Position numbers and translations under genes: made by a program | DNA from: Microbacterium dauci | GTDB lineage: Bacteria > Actinomycetota > Actinomycetes > Actinomycetales > Microbacteriaceae | Length of the DNA: 64,000 nucleotides | NCBI RefSeq assembly: GCF_030065535.1 | Contig: NZ_JASJND010000001.1 | Location: forward strand, 620,001-684,000 | Direction: 5' to 3' | Part shown: positions 1-7,632 of the stretch, piece after piece | How the letters are laid out: the number at the start of each line of letters is the position of its first letter | Position numbering within the stretch: position 1 is the stretch's first letter | The notes under the pieces: generated by a model | Told to the model about the DNA's origin: nothing | Databases searched by the model: none | Seen by the model: only the letters and a program-made list of their open reading frames with translations

Positions 1-110
1 CGCCTTCGGGTGCCGTTCGGGGGAGGGGGTTGCGCGTGTGGCCGGAATCACACGGTGGCTGGCCGTTCGGTGCAGGGCTGAGGCGTTCGGTGGCTCGATA
101 CGGTCGGGTC

Positions 111-293
111 ATGCTCGAGATGCGCCCGAACTGTGAGTCCTGCGGTACCGCCACCGCAATGGAGAGCGAGGCGTACATCTGCTCGTACGAGTGCACCTGG
201 TGCGCGGGGTGCGTCGACGGGTTCCCTGGGCGGGCGTGTCCGAACTGCGGGGGAGTGCTCGAGCGGCGGCCGACGCGCGTTGCGAAGGGCTGA
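111..293 (+). CDS. DUF1272 zinc-ribbon-like small protein
   Basis: This 60-residue protein begins MLEMRPNCESCG and carries Cys pairs at CESC, CSYEC, CAGC and CPNCGG, the arrangement typical of the DUF1272 family. The paired cysteines imply a small zinc-binding fold, but no biochemical role is known for the family. The ATG at 111 is chosen over an in-frame GTG at 30 because family members start with this MLEMRPNC sequence and the upstream extension is composition-like junk. It stands alone, reading toward the end of the nucleotidyltransferase gene on the other strand, with only 6 bp between the stop codons. Confidence 0.85.
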   Translation: MLEMRPNCESCGTATAMESEAYICSYECTWCAGCVDGFPGRACPNCGGVLERRPTRVAKG

Positions 294-299
294 GACGAG

Positions 300-902
300 T
301 CAGTTCCTGGAACCCGGGCCGAGATCGATCGGGCCCGGAGCCGGAGGTTGAACGGGGAGGCCCAGCTCGAGGATCCGCGTCACCATCGCGACCGCTCGAT
401 CGCTGAGCCCGTCGCCAGGGTAGAAGTCGTCGTAATGGGACTCGGCGGCGTCGAGGGTGCCGATCTCGCACAGCGCCAGGAGCTGACGGATGTCGTCGGT
501 GTCCCGACCGGGGCGGCTCGCGCGGAGTTTCATCGCGAGGAGTGCCTCTTTCGACGCGACCTGGATCACGATGCCGTGGTCGTCGAAGATCGTGATCCAC
601 TCGACCGGTCGCCGACCGAAACTCGGCACCGCGTCGACACGCGCGACGTTGAAGTTCAGCCAGTCCGGCGCCCATTCATGAGCGAGGGCTACGCGGGCCG
701 CTGCTGCCGCCACGGCTGCATCGGAGCCCGGCTGCACATGGAGCGAGTCCAGGTCTTGCGTCGTTCGACGGTCGAAGTAGCGCAGGCTCAGCGCTGCGCC
801 GCCCACAAGCCTGATTCCAGCGACCTCGCCCGCACTGCGGAGTTCCGACACCAGATCGCGAAGCCCGGCGATGATCGCGTCGCGGTCGAGCGTTGTCCCC
901 AC
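300..902 (-). CDS. DUF6036/AbiEii-like nucleotidyltransferase (putative toxin)
   Basis: This 200-residue protein has the minimal nucleotidyltransferase signature: Gly-Gly at residues 34-35 (LVGGAALSLRY), followed by RTTQDLD, where D50 and D52 would bind metal. It also has the C-terminal AMKLRA...DTDDIRQLL segment typical of AbiEii/DUF6036 proteins. Family members transfer nucleotides onto a target and often act as toxins or abortive-infection effectors; the target here is unknown. It starts at a GTG two bases after the stop of the Xre gene, so the two are almost certainly co-transcribed and probably translationally coupled. The pairing suggests a toxin (this gene) and antitoxin (Xre) module; that role is inferred. 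Confidence 0.8.
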   Translation of the reverse strand: MGTTLDRDAIIAGLRDLVSELRSAGEVAGIRLVGGAALSLRYFDRRTTQDLDSLHVQPGSDAAVAAAAARVALAHEWAPDWLNFNVARVDAVPSFGRRPVEWITIFDDHGIVIQVASKEALLAMKLRASRPGRDTDDIRQLLALCEIGTLDAAESHYDDFYPGDGLSDRAVAMVTRILELGLPVQPPAPGPIDLGPGSRN

Positions 903-904
903 CG

Positions 905-1480
905 CTACACACTCGCGAACGTGTCAGCCCAGACGAGCACGCCACGCTTCGCGAACGCATCGGGCACCGCGGTCCGCGGAGGTGTCGGGTCGGCGGGATC
1001 GACCTCGAGCGTGCGCGCGTTGCTAAGCGCACGCGTCAAAGATGACGTCCACGGCGGCAGCGGCAGCTTCTCATCGCGGAGCCGCCACTCGACGAGCGCC
1101 GCGATCGCGGCATCCCACACGGCTTCGCCTGTCGGCTCGGGCTCGGTGATCGTCAGCACACCGCGGATCAATCCGCGCTCGGCGACGAGGTTGTCGTTCA
1201 GCTGCAGCAGGGCGCGGAGCGCACCCGGCCTGTCACCCTCGCGGAGGCGAAGACGAATCTCGGCGGCAGCCGTCGCCGCGTCGTCACGTCGGGTCGGAGC
1301 AGCGTAGAGGCGGTACCCCGCGCCGGCAAGGAGGCGATCGACCGTGCCGAACTCGGCGTCTCGGCCGCGCTCCGACCGCGACACCGCTGACTGATCTAGG
1401 CGCGCTCGGGTGGCGAGCTCTGCCTGCGTGAGGCGCTCGCTCTTTCGGGCTGCCCGAACCAGTGTCGATGCGGTGACCAT
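905..1480 (-). CDS. Xre-family HTH regulator (putative antitoxin)
   Basis: This is a 191-residue protein. Residues about 5-60 form a Cro/C1-type helix-turn-helix (LTQAELATRARLDQSAVSRSERG), followed by a roughly 110-residue domain I do not recognise. It is first in a two-gene unit with the nucleotidyltransferase, the usual antitoxin-first order. The ATG at 1480 is preceded by GAGGAG at good spacing. A perfect 7-bp inverted repeat lies 11-28 bp upstream of the start, suggesting that the protein represses its own operon. Known Xre/nucleotidyltransferase pairs act as toxin-antitoxin or phage-defence modules; activity here is untested. Confidence 0.8.
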   Translation of the reverse strand: MVTASTLVRAARKSERLTQAELATRARLDQSAVSRSERGRDAEFGTVDRLLAGAGYRLYAAPTRRDDAATAAAEIRLRLREGDRPGALRALLQLNDNLVAERGLIRGVLTITEPEPTGEAVWDAAIAALVEWRLRDEKLPLPPWTSSLTRALSNARTLEVDPADPTPPRTAVPDAFAKRGVLVWADTFASV

Positions 1481-1490
1481 GACTCCTCGA

Positions 1491-1508
1491 TATGTCTCTT
1501 AAGACATA
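1491..1508 (-). promoter_or_regulatory. Palindromic operator upstream of the Xre/nucleotidyltransferase operon
   Basis: TATGTCT-CTTA-AGACATA is a perfect inverted repeat with a 4-bp spacer, in unusually AT-rich surroundings. On the minus strand it overlaps TATTAT, a plausible -10 hexamer, and lies just upstream of the GAGGAG ribosome-binding site of the Xre gene. The position is ideal for autorepression by the Xre protein. That protein-site pairing is an inference. Confidence 0.6.
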
Positions 1509-1536
1509 ATAGCTGCCAGATTCGACGCGTCACAGG

Positions 1537-1734
1537 TCACTTCTGACGTTCGTTGCCGCGCTTGTAGTTGCCCGTCACCCGGGCCATCACGTGCTGCGGA
1601 TCGCGTCGTTCGACGTCGTCGAGGAACTTCTCCGCAGCGCGACCCCGTAGCGTCGCCGCGAGCCGGCCGTCGTGCCGGATCTCGACCTGCGATCCACGTG
1701 CGACGTAACCGAACCCGCTCGGCGTGCCGGTCAT
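1537..1734 (-). CDS. Small conserved hypothetical protein
   Basis: This 65-residue protein begins MTGTPSGFGYVARG and ends in a basic tail (TGNYKRGNERQK). I recognise it as the kind of short conserved protein seen in Microbacterium genomes, but know no function. The start at 1734 is chosen because its ATG overlaps the TGA of the upstream membrane-protein gene by 4 bp (ATGA), the normal coupling in this genome. An in-frame alternative 13 codons upstream would lie inside that gene. No domain or membrane segment is visible. Confidence 0.65.
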   Translation of the reverse strand: MTGTPSGFGYVARGSQVEIRHDGRLAATLRGRAAEKFLDDVERRDPQHVMARVTGNYKRGNERQK

Positions 1735-2558
1735 GACCCCGCCACGAGGCTCGGCGGGTCGGCGGCATCCCATCGTTCGACCGTCTGCACGGCCCAGAAG
1801 ACGGCGAACAAGATCAAGCCGACTGCTTCGCCGATGAAGACGGCTGGAGTGTCAGGCAAGCGGATGCCGATGGTCACCGTCAGCACCAGGGTGATCACCA
1901 TCGCCACCGGGATCACGAAGTACACCACCTGCAGCGCGCGCGACGGCGGACGGGCGCCGGGGTCGCGCGTGCGGGGGAGCGCGTTCACGATCGGGATCGC
2001 CGCGAACACCGCGAAGAAGCACACCGTCACCACGAGGTGCACGTTGATGCCGCCGACGAACGGGAACTGCTCGCGGAGGCCGGGTGCGAAGGTCAGGATC
2101 GCGAGGCCGATGCCGACGACGAGCGCGACCGAGCCGAGCGCGATCGTCCGGCGCCACGGGATCTGCCCGCAGATCGTGAGGACGATCGCCATCACCAGCA
2201 CCGCGCCGAGCACCACCAGGTACGTCGTCACGCCGTTCAGCACGGCCGGCATGACCGAATCGGGCACGACCGGCTCGCTGCGGAACCCCGTCGGCACGAT
2301 CGCGATCAGCGGCGCAAAGATCGCCGCGACGTCGAGCAGCACCGATTCCAGGTCGCGCCCCGACAGCGCGAGCAGCGCGACCGCGATTGCCGCGAGCGCC
2401 GCCGAGAACACGCCACCCGCCGCGGAGTAGTAGTAGTCGCTGATCGACGGCAGCAGCTCGCCGGTCCGGATCGTCTCGACCGTCACCGCCACCGCCAGCG
2501 CGAACACCACGCCCACGAGCGACAGCCGAAGGTACCGATGCGTGCGCTGACCAGTCAC
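1731..2558 (-). CDS. Multipass membrane protein of unknown function
   Basis: This 275-residue protein starts at GTG and has about seven hydrophobic segments separated by short loops, so it is an integral membrane protein. A conserved-looking SISDYYYSAAGGVF motif follows the first segment. This recalls DUF998-like proteins, but the assignment is tentative. It has no transporter or enzyme signature I can name. It is translationally coupled through an ATGA overlap to the 65-residue downstream protein, forming a two-gene unit. The divergent P-loop kinase begins 80 bp away, so the two probably share a promoter region. Confidence 0.65.
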   Translation of the reverse strand: MTGQRTHRYLRLSLVGVVFALAVAVTVETIRTGELLPSISDYYYSAAGGVFSAALAAIAVALLALSGRDLESVLLDVAAIFAPLIAIVPTGFRSEPVVPDSVMPAVLNGVTTYLVVLGAVLVMAIVLTICGQIPWRRTIALGSVALVVGIGLAILTFAPGLREQFPFVGGINVHLVVTVCFFAVFAAIPIVNALPRTRDPGARPPSRALQVVYFVIPVAMVITLVLTVTIGIRLPDTPAVFIGEAVGLILFAVFWAVQTVERWDAADPPSLVAGS

Positions 2559-2637
2559 GCTCGCGACCCTACGTCACGGGTGTGACGCGCTGGTGGGACT
2601 GGGTGGGTGCCGCCACGCCGTGCGCCACAATCGGACC

Positions 2638-3180
2638 ATGCTGATCGCGATGGCTGGCCTCCCCGGCTCGGGCAAAAGCACGATCGCCGAGGGCATCGCG
2701 CGGTCGCTCGGCTGTGCGCTCCTGTCGGTGGACCCCATCGAAGCGGCGATGTGGCGTGCCGGCATCCACCGTGAACAGCCGACCGGAGTTGCGGCATATG
2801 TCGTGGCCGAAGATCTCGCCCGCGAGCAGCTTGTGCTCGGCAACGACGCCATCGTCGACGCAGTCAACGACGTGGATGCCGCGCGCGGCCAGTGGACCTC
2901 ACTCGCGGCGGAGCTCGGCCAGAAGGTGGTCTTCATCGAGGTGTACTGCAGCGATGAGACCGCGCACCGCCGGCGACTCGAGGGGCGCAACCGTGCACTC
3001 GTCGGGTTCCCCGAGCCGACGTGGGAATCGGTCGTCACCCGAGGCGCCGGATTCGAAGCGTGGGATGCGCCCCGCCTGCGGCTCGATTCCATGCGATCAG
3101 TGGACGAGAACGTTGCGACCGCGCTCGAACACCTCGACCGGAATCGGATGAGAGATTCCTCATCTGGGCAGGGGTGCTGA
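2638..3180 (+). CDS. AAA/zeta-like P-loop kinase
   Basis: This 180-residue protein begins MLIAMAGLPGSGKST, with a Walker A P-loop at residues 6-14. A later CSDETAHRRRLEGR segment resembles the lid region of small nucleoside or aminoglycoside-type kinases (AAA_33 group). Such proteins transfer the ATP gamma-phosphate to a small substrate, which cannot be deduced here. The ATG at 2638 is preferred over an in-frame ATG at 2593 because it places the P-loop at the expected distance from the N-terminus. It is a single-gene unit followed about 50 bp later by the DUF222-HNH gene. Confidence 0.7.
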   Translation: MLIAMAGLPGSGKSTIAEGIARSLGCALLSVDPIEAAMWRAGIHREQPTGVAAYVVAEDLAREQLVLGNDAIVDAVNDVDAARGQWTSLAAELGQKVVFIEVYCSDETAHRRRLEGRNRALVGFPEPTWESVVTRGAGFEAWDAPRLRLDSMRSVDENVATALEHLDRNRMRDSSSGQGC

Positions 3181-3229
3181 GGGCCGAATTCACCTGCTCA
3201 ATGTCGGAACCCCTCACCAGAATTGAGGC

Positions 3230-4624
3230 ATGACCACCCCCGCCGAGACCCCCGGATCCGACGCGTTCCTCGCGTCGCTCGCCGAGGTGGTTCATGGCGT
3301 CGAGGGTGTCGGGCGTGACCTCGCGGCGGCGCAGATCGCCGAGATCCGCTGGCTCGCCGCGGCAGGTGCGCTCGCCGAGCGCGCGGCATCCGGCTCGCCC
3401 GCTCGCGTGCGCGAGCAGGACATGCTGCTCCGCTCCGTCGCCGCCGAACTCGCCGGCGTGATGGGCTTCGCCGACCGGACGATCCAGCGGCGCATCGATG
3501 AGGCCCGCACGATCGTCGATGACTACCCGACCGCGCTCGAGGCGTGGGCCGACGGCCGCATCATCCGCGGTCATGTTATGGCGATCGTGGATGCCGGTTC
3601 GATCCTGCCGCCCGAGTTGCGCGGTGCCTTCGCGGATGCCGCGATCACGCGGTGCGAGCGCGACATCCCCAGCCGCGTGCGCGGTGAACTCGAGATTCTC
3701 GCGCAGCACATGCACCCGCGGTCGTTCGCGGAGCGGCACGAAGAGGCCGCGGCCGGGCGGTGCGTTCGGGTTATTCCCGGCCGCGACGGGATGAGCGACC
3801 TCATCGCGACGATGCCGACTGCGCTCGTCGAGGGCGCCTACGACCGACTGACCCGAATGGCACGCGCTGTCGTCGACACGCGAGACCAGCGGGCCGCGGC
3901 GGGACTGACGTTCGGGCTGGGCGACGCGCAGGTCGCTGACTCTGCGGGCGCGGCCACGGCGGGCGAGGGGGAGTCCCGTGCCGAGGCCGTGTCGACCGAC
4001 GCGCGCACGACCGACCAGGTTCGCGCCGACATCCTCGCCGACCTCCTCCTCGCAGGCACGCCCGCGCTCGACGACACTCGCGACACCTCGGCGGGGCCAC
4101 TCGGCAAGATCCGTGCCCGTATCCAGGTGGTGATCCCGGCGCACGCGCTCGCGGGCGACGACCACGACGCGTGCGACCTCGTCGGACGTTCACCGATCGA
4201 CGCGGCAACTGCTCGACAGCTCGCGGCAGGGAACACGCAGTGGGAGCGGCTCGTCACCCATCCGGTGACCGGCGCGGTCCTCGCGGTCGATTCGTACCGG
4301 GTGCCGGAGAAGATGCGCCGGTACCTGCAGGCGCGGGACCAGCACTGCAGGTTCCCCGGATGCCGCCAGGCGGCGGTTCGTTGTGAGGTGGATCACAACG
4401 TCGATCACGCACTCGGCGGCAAGACCCACATCTGCAATCTCTGCCACTTGTGTCAGCGACATCACTCGATGAAGCAGTTCACGTGCTGGAGGGTCCGACA
4501 ACTCAAGGGTGGCGTCCTCGAATGGACTTCACCCCTCGGCAGGATCTACAGAGAAGACGCACCCACCCCGGCCGTCGCCTTCACTCCTGCCGCCGCTTCG
4601 CCCACCGAAGCCGCACCGTTCTGA
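3230..4624 (+). CDS. DUF222 domain protein with C-terminal HNH endonuclease domain
   Basis: This 464-residue protein has an N-terminal DUF222 region (about residues 30-330) and a C-terminal HNH nuclease segment. The nuclease part includes CRFPGC, CEVDHNVDHALGG and CNLCHLCQRHHSMK, giving the usual His-Asn-His type core and metal-binding cysteines near residues 375-415. The family (13E12-like) is abundant and multicopy in actinobacteria; its function is uncertain, although the fold is that of a nicking nuclease. It is not next to any recombinase or restriction gene here. Length is normal and no truncation is visible. Confidence 0.85.
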   Translation: MTTPAETPGSDAFLASLAEVVHGVEGVGRDLAAAQIAEIRWLAAAGALAERAASGSPARVREQDMLLRSVAAELAGVMGFADRTIQRRIDEARTIVDDYPTALEAWADGRIIRGHVMAIVDAGSILPPELRGAFADAAITRCERDIPSRVRGELEILAQHMHPRSFAERHEEAAAGRCVRVIPGRDGMSDLIATMPTALVEGAYDRLTRMARAVVDTRDQRAAAGLTFGLGDAQVADSAGAATAGEGESRAEAVSTDARTTDQVRADILADLLLAGTPALDDTRDTSAGPLGKIRARIQVVIPAHALAGDDHDACDLVGRSPIDAATARQLAAGNTQWERLVTHPVTGAVLAVDSYRVPEKMRRYLQARDQHCRFPGCRQAAVRCEVDHNVDHALGGKTHICNLCHLCQRHHSMKQFTCWRVRQLKGGVLEWTSPLGRIYREDAPTPAVAFTPAAASPTEAAPF

Positions 4625-4686
4625 CGCCCCGCTGGCGCGAGCGTTTCGTCTCGCTGCGCCCGCTCAACGACCGCGCGGGGCCGAGC

Positions 4687-5718
4687 TCAGCCCGCGAGCT
4701 CCTGCCGCACGATCTCTGCGCCCGCCGCCAGCGCAGCGAGCTTGCCGCGCGCCACCGACCGGGGGAGCGGCGCCATCCCGCAGTTCGTCGACGGGTACAG
4801 CAGGTCAGCGTCCACGAACGGCAGTGCCGACCGCAGCGTCGCCGCGACCTCCTCCGGCGTCTCGACCTGAGCGGATGCTACGTCGATCGCGCCCACCATC
4901 ACGCGCTTTCCGCGCAGCAACTCGATGAGATCCACCGGCACGTGCGAGTTGTGGCATTCCAGCGACACGATGTCGACGCCCGACGCCTGCAGCTTCGGGA
5001 ACGTCCGCTCGTATTGCCGCCACTCGTGACCGAGCGTCGCCTTCCAATCCGTGTTCGCCTTGATGCCGTACCCGTAACAGATGTGCACCGCGACATCGCA
5101 GGTCAGGCCCTCGAACGCGCGCTCCAGCGCAGCCACGCCCCAGTCGTTCACCTCGTCGAAGAACACGTTGAAGGCCGGCTCGTCGAACTGGATGATGTCG
5201 ACGCCCGCTGCCTCGAGCTCCTTCGCCTCCTGGTTCAGGATCGTCGCGAACTCCCACGCCAGCTTCTCGCGGCTCTTGTAGTGCGCGTCATAGAGCGTGT
5301 CGATCATCGTCATCGGCCCGGGCAGCGCCCACTTGATCGGCTGCGACGTCTGCGACCGCAGGTACGCGGCATCCGCCACGAACACCGGCTGCTTGCGCGA
5401 CACCGCACCGACCACCGTCGGCACCGACGCGTCGTACCGGTCACGAATCCGCACCGTCTCGCGCTGCTCGAAGTCCACCCCGTCGAGGTGCTCGATGAAC
5501 GTCGTCACGAAGTGCTGCCGCGTCTGCTCGCCATCGCTCACGATGTCGATGCCCGCCTGCGCCTGATCGGCCAGCGACAGCCGCAGCGCATCCTTCTTGC
5601 CCTCGGCGAGATCCTCGCCCTCGAGCAGCCACGGCGACCACAGCTTCTCGGGCTCGGCCAGCCACGACGGCTTCGGCAGACTGCCGGCGGTGGAGGTGGG
5701 AAGCAGCTTCGTCATCAT
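4687..5718 (-). CDS. mesD: Core methionine synthase MesD (folate-independent MetE-like)
   Basis: This 343-residue protein matches only the C-terminal catalytic half of cobalamin-independent methionine synthase. It carries the zinc-ligand pattern His/Cys (VAVHICYGYG), Glu (SLECHNSH) and Cys (YPSTNCGMAP). Full-length MetE is about 750 residues, so this is a core-type synthase. Its partner DUF1852 gene lies immediately upstream with an ATGA overlap, matching the published MesD/MesX pair, in which MesD makes methionine from homocysteine with MesX and oxygen but without methyl-tetrahydrofolate. The ATG at 5718 is chosen for that overlap and for GGAGGG upstream; a second ATG follows immediately. 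The methyl donor is not evident from sequence. Confidence 0.85.
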   Translation of the reverse strand: MMTKLLPTSTAGSLPKPSWLAEPEKLWSPWLLEGEDLAEGKKDALRLSLADQAQAGIDIVSDGEQTRQHFVTTFIEHLDGVDFEQRETVRIRDRYDASVPTVVGAVSRKQPVFVADAAYLRSQTSQPIKWALPGPMTMIDTLYDAHYKSREKLAWEFATILNQEAKELEAAGVDIIQFDEPAFNVFFDEVNDWGVAALERAFEGLTCDVAVHICYGYGIKANTDWKATLGHEWRQYERTFPKLQASGVDIVSLECHNSHVPVDLIELLRGKRVMVGAIDVASAQVETPEEVAATLRSALPFVDADLLYPSTNCGMAPLPRSVARGKLAALAAGAEIVRQELAG

Positions 5719-6752
5719 CGGTCTCCCTCCTCGTCGTCGTTTCCGGCGAAGTCGTCGTGCGCCGCCGAGAACCCGGCCGACCATTTCTTCAGCGTCTCGG
5801 CGTGCGGCGTCATGAAGAACTCCTCCGCGAACTTCCCCTGCACCACAGCCAGGCGGCTGCGCTCCTCGCGGTCGTAGACGACGCGCGTCAGCGAGAAGTC
5901 CGACGCCCCGAGGCTCGGCTTGTAGACGGCGCCCGCAGCGGAGTTCGAGTTGTAGATCTCGGGTCGGTAGATCTTCTGGAACGTCTCCATCGTGCTGATC
6001 GTCGCGATCAGCTCGAGGTTCGTGTAGTCGCCCAGCAGATCGCCCACGAAGTAGAAGGCGAGCGGCGCCGAGCTGCCGCGCGGCATGAAGTACCGGGCGC
6101 GCATGCCCATCTTCGCGAAGTAGTCATCCGTCGGCGACGACTCGCTCGTGTACTCGACACCCAGAATCGGGTGCACGTTCGCCGACCGACGGTACGTCTT
6201 CGAGGTCGACACGCTCAGACACACGACCGGCAGCGTCGCGAACTGCTCCGCGTACACGTCCGACTCGAGGAAGCTCTTGAATAGGTTGCCGTGCAGCACC
6301 CCGAAGTCATCGGGCGCACTGAAGCCCGTCTTCCCCTCGTTGTGGGCGGGCAGCACGATGCTGAAGTCGTAGTCGCGCACGTACGACGAGAAGTTGTTGC
6401 CGACGATGCCGTCGATCCGCTGCCCCGTCTTCGTGTCGACGATGAGCGGCTGCAGCACCTCGATCAGCGGGAACGACCCACCACCCGAGGCGTCGTCGAT
6501 GTCGACGCTCACGGTCACGATGTCGAGCTCCAGGCGGTAGCGATCGCCTGCCTCGTTGTCCCAGCTCGCCAGGTCGTTGAAGCGCCGGTCGATCATCCGC
6601 AGCGCGTTCCGCAGGTTCTCCTCGCGTTCTTCGCCGCGGGCGAGGTTCGCGAAGTTCGTCGTGATCCGGGTGCCGTCGACGGGACGGTAGTCCTCGTCGA
6701 AGCGGGTCGTCTCGATCGAGAAGACGGGAGCGGAGGATTCGGTGAGACGCAT
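5715..6752 (-). CDS. mesX: MesX, DUF1852 partner of core methionine synthase
   Basis: This 345-residue protein (MRLTESSAPVFSIETTRFDED...) is a DUF1852 member. Genetic work in other aerobic bacteria showed that DUF1852 (MesX) is required for methionine synthesis by the adjacent core MetE, MesD. No cofactor-binding motif is obvious, and its exact role is not established. It is the first gene of a two-gene operon. The ATG at 6752 has no recognisable Shine-Dalgarno sequence, and the frame is closed by a TGA about 50 bp upstream, so this is the only reasonable start. Two overlapping hairpins lie directly upstream, hinting at control of its translation or transcription. Confidence 0.85.
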   Translation of the reverse strand: MRLTESSAPVFSIETTRFDEDYRPVDGTRITTNFANLARGEEREENLRNALRMIDRRFNDLASWDNEAGDRYRLELDIVTVSVDIDDASGGGSFPLIEVLQPLIVDTKTGQRIDGIVGNNFSSYVRDYDFSIVLPAHNEGKTGFSAPDDFGVLHGNLFKSFLESDVYAEQFATLPVVCLSVSTSKTYRRSANVHPILGVEYTSESSPTDDYFAKMGMRARYFMPRGSSAPLAFYFVGDLLGDYTNLELIATISTMETFQKIYRPEIYNSNSAAGAVYKPSLGASDFSLTRVVYDREERSRLAVVQGKFAEEFFMTPHAETLKKWSAGFSAAHDDFAGNDDEEGDR

Positions 6753-6771
6753 GACGAGCCGTTCTGTCCGG

Positions 6772-6812
6772 GCAGGCCGAGCGGCCTGCTGAATCGATGT
6801 TCAGGAAGCCGC
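6772..6812 (-). promoter_or_regulatory. Competing hairpins in the mesX leader
   Basis: Two stems share the same bases in the mesX 5' leader. Stem A pairs 6781-6792 with 6801-6812 (12 bp, one mismatch, one wobble). Stem B pairs GCAGGCC (6772-6778) with GGCCTGC (6783-6789), a perfect 7-bp stem with a 4-base loop. They cannot form together, the hallmark of an attenuator or riboswitch expression platform. Stem B ends 19 bases before the mesX start codon. I do not recognise a known S-adenosylmethionine riboswitch here, so the ligand, if any, is unknown. Confidence 0.4.
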
Positions 6813-7011
6813 AGCGCGTGCCCGTGCACATCACCCGAAGAGCGACGGCGGGCGCGAGGCTTCGCGTCATGCTGCGATCTCCTCGAGTCTCGACCCGTGA
6901 GCGAACGCGTGCAAGTCGGCGCTGTCACACGACGCAATCCGCCCGCCGAATCCACAGGAAGCCTCAAGACCTGCGCCCATAGGATGGACTCGCTCAGAAC
7001 GAGGGGGAGAC

Positions 7012-7581
7012 ATGGACTTTCTGATCCCGGCGCTCATCGCGGTCGTCGTGCTCGCTGTCATCGTCGGCATCTACCTGTGGGCGACGTACAACTCGCTCGT
7101 GTCGCTGAACGTGCGCGTCGACGAGGCGTGGAGCGACATCACGGTGCAGCTCAAGCGTCGCGCCGACCTGCTCCCCAACCTCATCGAGACCGTCAAGGGC
7201 TACGCCGCCCACGAGAAGGCCGTCTTCGAGAACGTGACCCAGGCCCGTGCCGAGACCCTCACCGCCACGAGCCCTGCCGAGGCGGGCGTCGCCGAGGGCC
7301 ACATGCAGCAGGCGCTCAAGTCGCTGTTCGCGGTCGCCGAGGCGTACCCCCAGCTGCAGGCGAGCCAGAACTTCCTGCAGCTGCAGCAGGCCGTCGTCGA
7401 CACCGAAGACAAGATCCAGGCGTCGCGCCGCTTCTACAACGGCGGCGTGCGTGAGCTGAACACCAAGATCAAGGTCTTCCCGAACAACCTCTTCGCCCGC
7501 CGCCTCGGCTTCAGCGAGCGCGAGTTCTTCGAAGTCGAGAACGGCGCCGCGATCGCCGAGCCCCCGCGCATCCAGTTCTGA
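7012..7581 (+). CDS. LemA family membrane protein
   Basis: This 189-residue protein has one N-terminal transmembrane helix (residues about 4-24), then the LemA helical bundle, including NSLVSLNVRVDEAWSDITVQ, RRADLLPNLIETVKGYA and RRFYNGGVRELNTKI, which are diagnostic for the family. The length is typical. LemA proteins are envelope-associated helical bundles of unclear function. The usual partners (TPM-domain protein or HtpX) are not adjacent; the next gene is an AI-2E family exporter 50 bp downstream. The ATG at 7012 follows a purine-rich AGGGGGAGAC, a good ribosome-binding site. Confidence 0.9.
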   Translation: MDFLIPALIAVVVLAVIVGIYLWATYNSLVSLNVRVDEAWSDITVQLKRRADLLPNLIETVKGYAAHEKAVFENVTQARAETLTATSPAEAGVAEGHMQQALKSLFAVAEAYPQLQASQNFLQLQQAVVDTEDKIQASRRFYNGGVRELNTKIKVFPNNLFARRLGFSEREFFEVENGAAIAEPPRIQF

Positions 7582-7632
7582 CGAGCGGATGCCGCACCGC
7601 GCGTGGCATATGAACCGACCTAGGATGAGCGG

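Noticed and set aside
3230..4624. DUF222-HNH gene as an intron-homing or mobile endonuclease
   Set aside because: It is not inside another gene or intron, and the family is a common free-standing actinobacterial paralogue group.
6593..6870. Cysteine-containing leader peptide gene before mesX
   Set aside because: The ATG at 6870 has a good ribosome-binding site, but the frame does not end near mesX and lacks known leader-peptide patterns, so it is not listed as a gene.
6753..6900. Known SAM-type riboswitch upstream of mesX
   Set aside because: I could not find the conserved core of SAM-I, SAM-II or SAM-IV classes; only generic competing hairpins are visible.
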